Position numbers and translations under genes: made by a program
The notes under the pieces: generated by a model
Told to the model about the DNA's origin: nothing
The model's input: only the letters and a program-made list of their open reading frames with translations
Databases searched by the model: none
DNA from: RBG-16-34-14 sp963798865
GTDB lineage: Bacteria; Bacteroidota; Ignavibacteria; Ignavibacteriales; Ignavibacteriaceae
Direction: 5' to 3'
DNA length: 64,000 nucleotides
Assembly: GCA_963798865.1 (NCBI GenBank)
Contig: CAWCVZ010000004.1
Location: 1,240,001 to 1,304,000, forward strand
Shown here: in pieces, positions 60,161 through 64,000 of the stretch
Position numbering within the stretch: position 1 is the first letter of the stretch
Layout of the letters: each line of letters opens with the position of its first letter

Positions 60161-61880
60161 TTATTTCCCGGTTTTAAATTTATCAACCAGCTCAAAGTAA
60201 CCTTCATTGTAGCGGACTATATTAATAAAAACATTAAGATGATCTTCGTTGAAAGAAATATTATTATGAAATCCATTAACAGTTATTCCGCTTTCCATTT
60301 TAGATTTAATATTTTTTCTGTCCCGGCTTATATTTCTTAAAACTGTTATAATATATTTTGCTGTATCATATCCATAAAGAACATTCCTGTTTGCATCGGT
60401 CTTTGTTCTTGAAAGGAAATTTTTATTAAACTCCTGATAATCACTATTATTATAATCAATAAAATAATCCGATTCAAAAATCATTTTATTACTTAATTCC
60501 GGTGATGTTTCAAAACCTCTTGCCAAAAACCAATCCTGGTTTCCATACAATGAGATATTAATACTGTTGCGTACAAGCTGTGAAAGAATTAGCGGTGCAT
60601 CTGATTTATCAACAAGCGGAATATAAAGTCCTTCGGTAGCAACAAGTTCAGTTGAATCAATGGTTATTCCTGATGAGAGATCTTCACTTTTATAGGTATA
60701 TTTCTTAATAATTTTTCCGCCAAGTTTTTCAAATTCTTTAATAAACTCTGCTGCAAGCAATGGTGAATATCCATCAATCGAATTAAGTACAGCCATGCTT
60801 CTTTTATTTTCAACATAATAAATATATTGAGCAATTCCCCTCGCTCTTATTACAAAGTTAGGATTAGCCTGAAAAAAATTTTCATTAATTAAAGTAAGGT
60901 CATTATCAGTAGCAGTTGGTGAGATAATCGGCATATCAGTCCCGCTGAATTCTTCCAAAGCTATTTCAACTTCGCTGCTGAAAAGAGGACCAATAACTAA
61001 TTTTATAGATGGGTCATTTACAATTTCATTTTTAATACTAATGATTTTGCTGCTGTCATTTTCAGTATCTTTTATTATAAGCCCGATTTTATCTTCCCTG
61101 CCATATGTTGAATTCATCGATTGCATATTTTATTCCTTCAAGTATTTCTTTTGAAGCGGTTAAAGAGCTATTTGAAATTCCTTTCAGAGGCAGCATTGCA
61201 CAAATATTTGTTACATTACTTTTAGTTATAACTGCTCCCTCTGAAATTTGAGATATTAATGACTCAGCTTCGCTTCTGAATTTAGAATCCGGATATAGTT
61301 TAGTAATTTCATTAAGAACTGCGCGGGCATCTTCAAATTCTTTTTTGCTAAGCTGTAATTTAGCAGTTATCAATAGAAGGAATGATTTTATTTTTTCATT
61401 ATTAAAGGATTTATATAATGATTTTACTTGTGTCTCGTTTAAATATGTAAGAGCCAGGTTTTCTGCATCTGCTGCAGCCTGATTTAAATAAACTAAGGAT
61501 TCAGAATCATTGAGAATAATTAATAGCTGATTAAAAGATTTGATATAATCTTTTTCTCCAAGGTAAATTTTTGCAAGTAATAATCTTGCTTCACTTACAT
61601 AACGGCTCGAAGGATAATTATTCAGAAAATCCAATGTTGAAGATTTTGCCTCACCAATTTTATCCAGAGCAAGTAAAATTTTTCCTTTAAAAATATAAGA
61701 TGCGGTTGTTCTTGAATTTACAGGAGATTTTATAATATTTTCAAAAAGTGCTAGGGCTTCATAATATTTTTTCCCATCATAAAGCTTAAGTGCTTTTTCA
61801 AAATCAGGATTATTTTGCGGGAAGGAAAATAAAGAAAAGAGGAAAAGAATAAGACATATTAACTTAAAGCTAAATTTCAT
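60161..61880 (-). CDS. TPR plus periplasmic-binding-domain protein (LpoA/LivK-like), one frameshift
   Basis: The start is ATG 61880 (MKFSFKLICLILFLFSLFSFPQ, signal peptide). TPR-like helices follow (about residues 25-210: ALKLYDGKKYYEALALFENII, SEARLLLAKIYLGEKDY, FEDARAVLNEITKLYPDS). A type I periplasmic-binding domain starts at CAMLPLKGISNSSLTASKEILEGIKYAIDEFN. The frame changes near 61095-61110 and continues GREDKIGLIIKDTENDSSKI, VIGPLFSSEVEIALEEF and DMPIISPTATDNDL. The N-terminal TPR plus C-terminal binding domain is the LpoA (penicillin-binding-protein activator) architecture. It overlaps the TPR gene upstream by 11 bases. An amino-acid-sensing role is the alternative. Confidence 0.82.
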
Positions 61881-62781
61881 TTGTACCTGTTTGTAAGATT
61901 GAAGCGGCTTTCTCCTTACCTTCAAATGCAAATTTATTCTGAGGGTCAATCATTAAGGCAAGTTCATAGTATTGAAGAGCATCTTTGGTTTTATTTGTTC
62001 TTAAATAAGTTTCTCCTAATTCAGAATATATTTCAGATGGAGGGTATTCAACCATTCCAATAAACTTGTGAAAGTTTTCCTCTGCTTTTAAATATTCCCC
62101 AACTTTAAGAAATATTTTACCAGCCCACTCGTAAACAGCTGATTCGTTCTGATTGAGTTTCATCGCCCTGGAAATATAAGAAACCGAATGTGTAAACATA
62201 TTGAGATGATAATAAATAATTGCAAAAACTAAATTTAGCTCCCAGAAGCCTGCATAAAATATTTCTGATTTTTTAGCATACTCAAGTGCGCTCTCAAAAT
62301 TTCCTAATCGAATTTCAGTCTTGGCAAGATAAATATAAGTTTCATGAAAAAGTTCGGTTTTTTTTCCTGAAGAAACAAAATGCTGAAAGTTAATTTTTGC
62401 CAGTTCATAATTTGACAGCATGAAAAAAGAATAACCAAGAAAGAAAGCAACAATCGGATCCTCAAAAATACTTAATGATTGAAGTGTAGAAATAACTTCT
62501 TCCCACCGGGAATTTCTTAAAAGTAGCTGGGCATAAAACAATTTTGCAGTATTGTTTTCCGGATTCCCATCAATATATTCTTCAAGAATTTTTTTGGATG
62601 ATTCTATATTCCTCTGCTTTTCAAATAATTCTGCCAGGGAAAAATAAGCTTCAACATAATCCGGCTCATCTTCTATTATTGAATAATAGATCTGCATTGC
62701 ATGAAGATTATCTCCATTAGCTTCATAATTCTCAGCGGATTTCATCCTGTTTTCAATATTATATTTAGAATTTATTCCCAT
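61870..62781 (-). CDS. Tetratricopeptide-repeat protein
   Basis: The 303 residues form about eight TPR helix pairs, such as AENYEANGDNLHAMQIYYSIIEDEPDYVEAYFSLAELFEKQ, ALEYAKKSEIFYAGFWELNLVFAIIYYHLNMFTHSVSYISRAM and ELGETYLRTNKTKDALQYYELALMIDPQN. No signal peptide is visible, so it is probably cytoplasmic and binds proteins. Its ATG overlaps the guaA stop by 10 bases, and its stop overlaps the next gene, so it is transcribed with both. Function is unknown. Confidence 0.78.
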   Translation of the reverse strand: MGINSKYNIENRMKSAENYEANGDNLHAMQIYYSIIEDEPDYVEAYFSLAELFEKQRNIESSKKILEEYIDGNPENNTAKLFYAQLLLRNSRWEEVISTLQSLSIFEDPIVAFFLGYSFFMLSNYELAKINFQHFVSSGKKTELFHETYIYLAKTEIRLGNFESALEYAKKSEIFYAGFWELNLVFAIIYYHLNMFTHSVSYISRAMKLNQNESAVYEWAGKIFLKVGEYLKAEENFHKFIGMVEYPPSEIYSELGETYLRTNKTKDALQYYELALMIDPQNKFAFEGKEKAASILQTGTNEI

Positions 62782-64000
62782 TCTATAGTTGAAGGTGGTT
62801 TTGAACTGATATCGTAAACAACTCTGTTAATACCGCGAACTTTATTAATTATTTTATTTGAAACCTTTGCAAGAAAATCATGTTCAAACCGGAACCAGTC
62901 AGCAGTCATTCCATCTATAGAGGTTACAGCTCTAAGAGCGAGAACATTTTCATAAGTCCTTGCATCACCCATAACTCCTACACTATTTACAGGAAGTAAC
63001 ACTGCAAATGCCTGCCAGATATTATTGTATATGCCCGCTTCTTTTATTTCTTTTACAAAAATATCGTCAGCCTCTCTAAGAATGTCAAGTCTCTCCTTTG
63101 TTATTTCTCCAAGAACTCTAACCGAAAGGCCGGGGCCCGGGAAAGGATGCCGCGAAATAAAGTCTTCATGTATTCCAAGTTCTCTACCAACTTTTCTAAC
63201 TTCATCTTTAAATAATTCTCTAAAAGGTTCAATCAATTTTAAGTTCATTTTCTTGGGAAGGCCGCCAACATTATGGTGAGTTTTAATTGTTGCTGATGCG
63301 CCTTTAACACTAACAGATTCTATAACATCGGGATAAAGAGTTCCTTGAACCAGGAAATCCGCTTTGCCATATTTTTTTGCCTCTTCCTCAAATATTTCTA
63401 TAAATGTATTGCCTATAATTTTTCTTTTTTGTTCGGGATCAATTACTCCTTTTAATTTATTTAAGAATCTTTCCGATTCATTAAGATGAATATAATTTAA
63501 TTTAAACTCTTTGAAATTTTTACCTATCGTCTCACTCTCATTTTTTCTCATTAACCCGTTATCAATATGGATACACAACAGGTTATCGCCGATGGCTTCT
63601 TTAACAAGAACGGCTGCAACTGTTGAGTCCACACCGCCGCTTAAAGCACAAATAGCGCTGGATGAACCTACAAGTTTTTTAATTTCAGATATTTTTAATT
63701 GAATGAAATTATGAGGAGACCAGCTGCCCGAACACTTACATATATTAAAGAGGAAATTCCTGATTATTTTTTCGCCTTCCTCTGTATGCGCAACTTCTGG
63801 ATGAAACTGGACGCCATAAATTTTTCTGTCTGAATCAGCAATTGAACAGATTGGAGAATGATCAGATTTGGCGAATACTTTAAATCCTTCCGGAAGTTTT
63901 GTTAGATAATCTCCATGACTCATCCATGCAACGGATTCTGTTTTAACACCTTTAAATAATTCATCCTCTTCATTAATAATAAGATTTGCTTTTCCATATT
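62772..64000 (-). CDS. guaA: GMP synthase (glutamine-hydrolysing), 5' end outside the window
   Basis: GuaA aminates XMP to GMP. The frame is open from the right edge (GKANLIINEEDELFKGVKTESVAWMSHGDYL) to the stop at 62772. The amidotransferase part ends with FHPEVAHTEEGEKIIRNFLF. The ATP-pyrophosphatase loop ALSGGVDSTVAAVLVKEA is present, with LVQGTLYPDVIES and KTHHNVGGLPKKMNLKLIEPFRELFKDEVRKVGRELG. HPFPGPGLSVRVLGEIT and the last residues STIEWE are canonical. The N-terminal Cys nucleophile lies beyond the window. The TPR gene starts inside its final codons. Confidence 0.96.
   Translation of the reverse strand, partial: YGKANLIINEEDELFKGVKTESVAWMSHGDYLTKLPEGFKVFAKSDHSPICSIADSDRKIYGVQFHPEVAHTEEGEKIIRNFLFNICKCSGSWSPHNFIQLKISEIKKLVGSSSAICALSGGVDSTVAAVLVKEAIGDNLLCIHIDNGLMRKNESETIGKNFKEFKLNYIHLNESERFLNKLKGVIDPEQKRKIIGNTFIEIFEEEAKKYGKADFLVQGTLYPDVIESVSVKGASATIKTHHNVGGLPKKMNLKLIEPFRELFKDEVRKVGRELGIHEDFISRHPFPGPGLSVRVLGEITKERLDILREADDIFVKEIKEAGIYNNIWQAFAVLLPVNSVGVMGDARTYENVLALRAVTSIDGMTADWFRFEHDFLAKVSNKIINKVRGINRVVYDISSKPPSTIEWE

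Overview
The window is an AT-rich bacterial chromosome segment, densely packed with protein genes. It most likely comes from the Ignavibacteria/Chlorobi side of the Bacteroidetes-Chlorobi group. The evidence is two secreted proteins with a 'QNYPNPFN'-type C-terminal sorting domain (type IX secretion), a PorZ-like two-propeller protein, frequent TTG starts and a menaquinone-type methyltransferase. I found no rRNA, tRNA, CRISPR, phage, transposase or plasmid genes. The lineage is inferred from these traits, not from a marker-gene tree.

Layout. 1-5841 (+): end of a Crp/Fnr regulator, a PHP phosphoesterase, ribH, a PorZ-like protein and an ABC-F ATPase. 5838-6812 (-): a ROK sugar kinase with an apparent CTG start. 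6897-9351 (+): rsmA, a PAP2-type membrane phosphatase and a badly frameshifted ubiE/menG. 9436-22458 (-): a long run of envelope, secreted and housekeeping genes, including rdgB, a carboxymuconolactone-decarboxylase/amidohydrolase fusion, a rhomboid protease, a T9SS-exported repeat protein and an oligopeptidase B-like S9 peptidase. 22545-28740: a CitE-like aldolase, a TauE-type permease, uvrA (-), a YigZ protein and a MarR regulator. 28795-39440 (-): an S8 protease, an O-methyltransferase, lepA, Ppx/GppA, a GT9 glycosyltransferase, a deoxynucleoside kinase, folK, folB, an EamA permease and pgeF. 39608-44742 (+): surE, a phzF-like gene, a VWA membrane protein and comF. 44748-47827 (-): argS, rsfS, a LytR_C protein and an envelope protein. 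48037-55707 (+): the trp operon. 55700-64000: ridA, mazG, phoH, LysM and coiled-coil envelope proteins, radC, a TPR/periplasmic-binding protein, a TPR protein and the 3' part of guaA.

The best regulatory find is a complete transcription attenuator in front of trpE. It has a 28-codon leader peptide with Trp codons at 17, 19 and 20, an 8-bp antiterminator, and a strong intrinsic terminator with an 8-T run. The operon it controls is trpE-G-D-C-F, a DAHP synthase gene, then trpB-A. The attenuator would therefore control both entry into the shikimate pathway and the tryptophan branch.

A second theme is frame damage. Single indels break lepA, folK, the deoxynucleoside kinase, trpC, trpA, ridA, the S9 peptidase and the periplasmic-binding gene. 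ubiE, trpE and trpF each carry several indels within a few hundred bases. Motifs on both sides of each break are conserved, so uncorrected sequencing or assembly error is the most likely cause; recent pseudogene formation cannot be excluded for the clustered cases.

A third theme is short palindromic or repeat elements lying in frame inside proteins (trpF, mazG and the T9SS protein), plus related-looking hairpins between genes. No stretch above 300 bases lacks a described feature; the only long gap between large genes (47828-48211) is filled by the trp leader.
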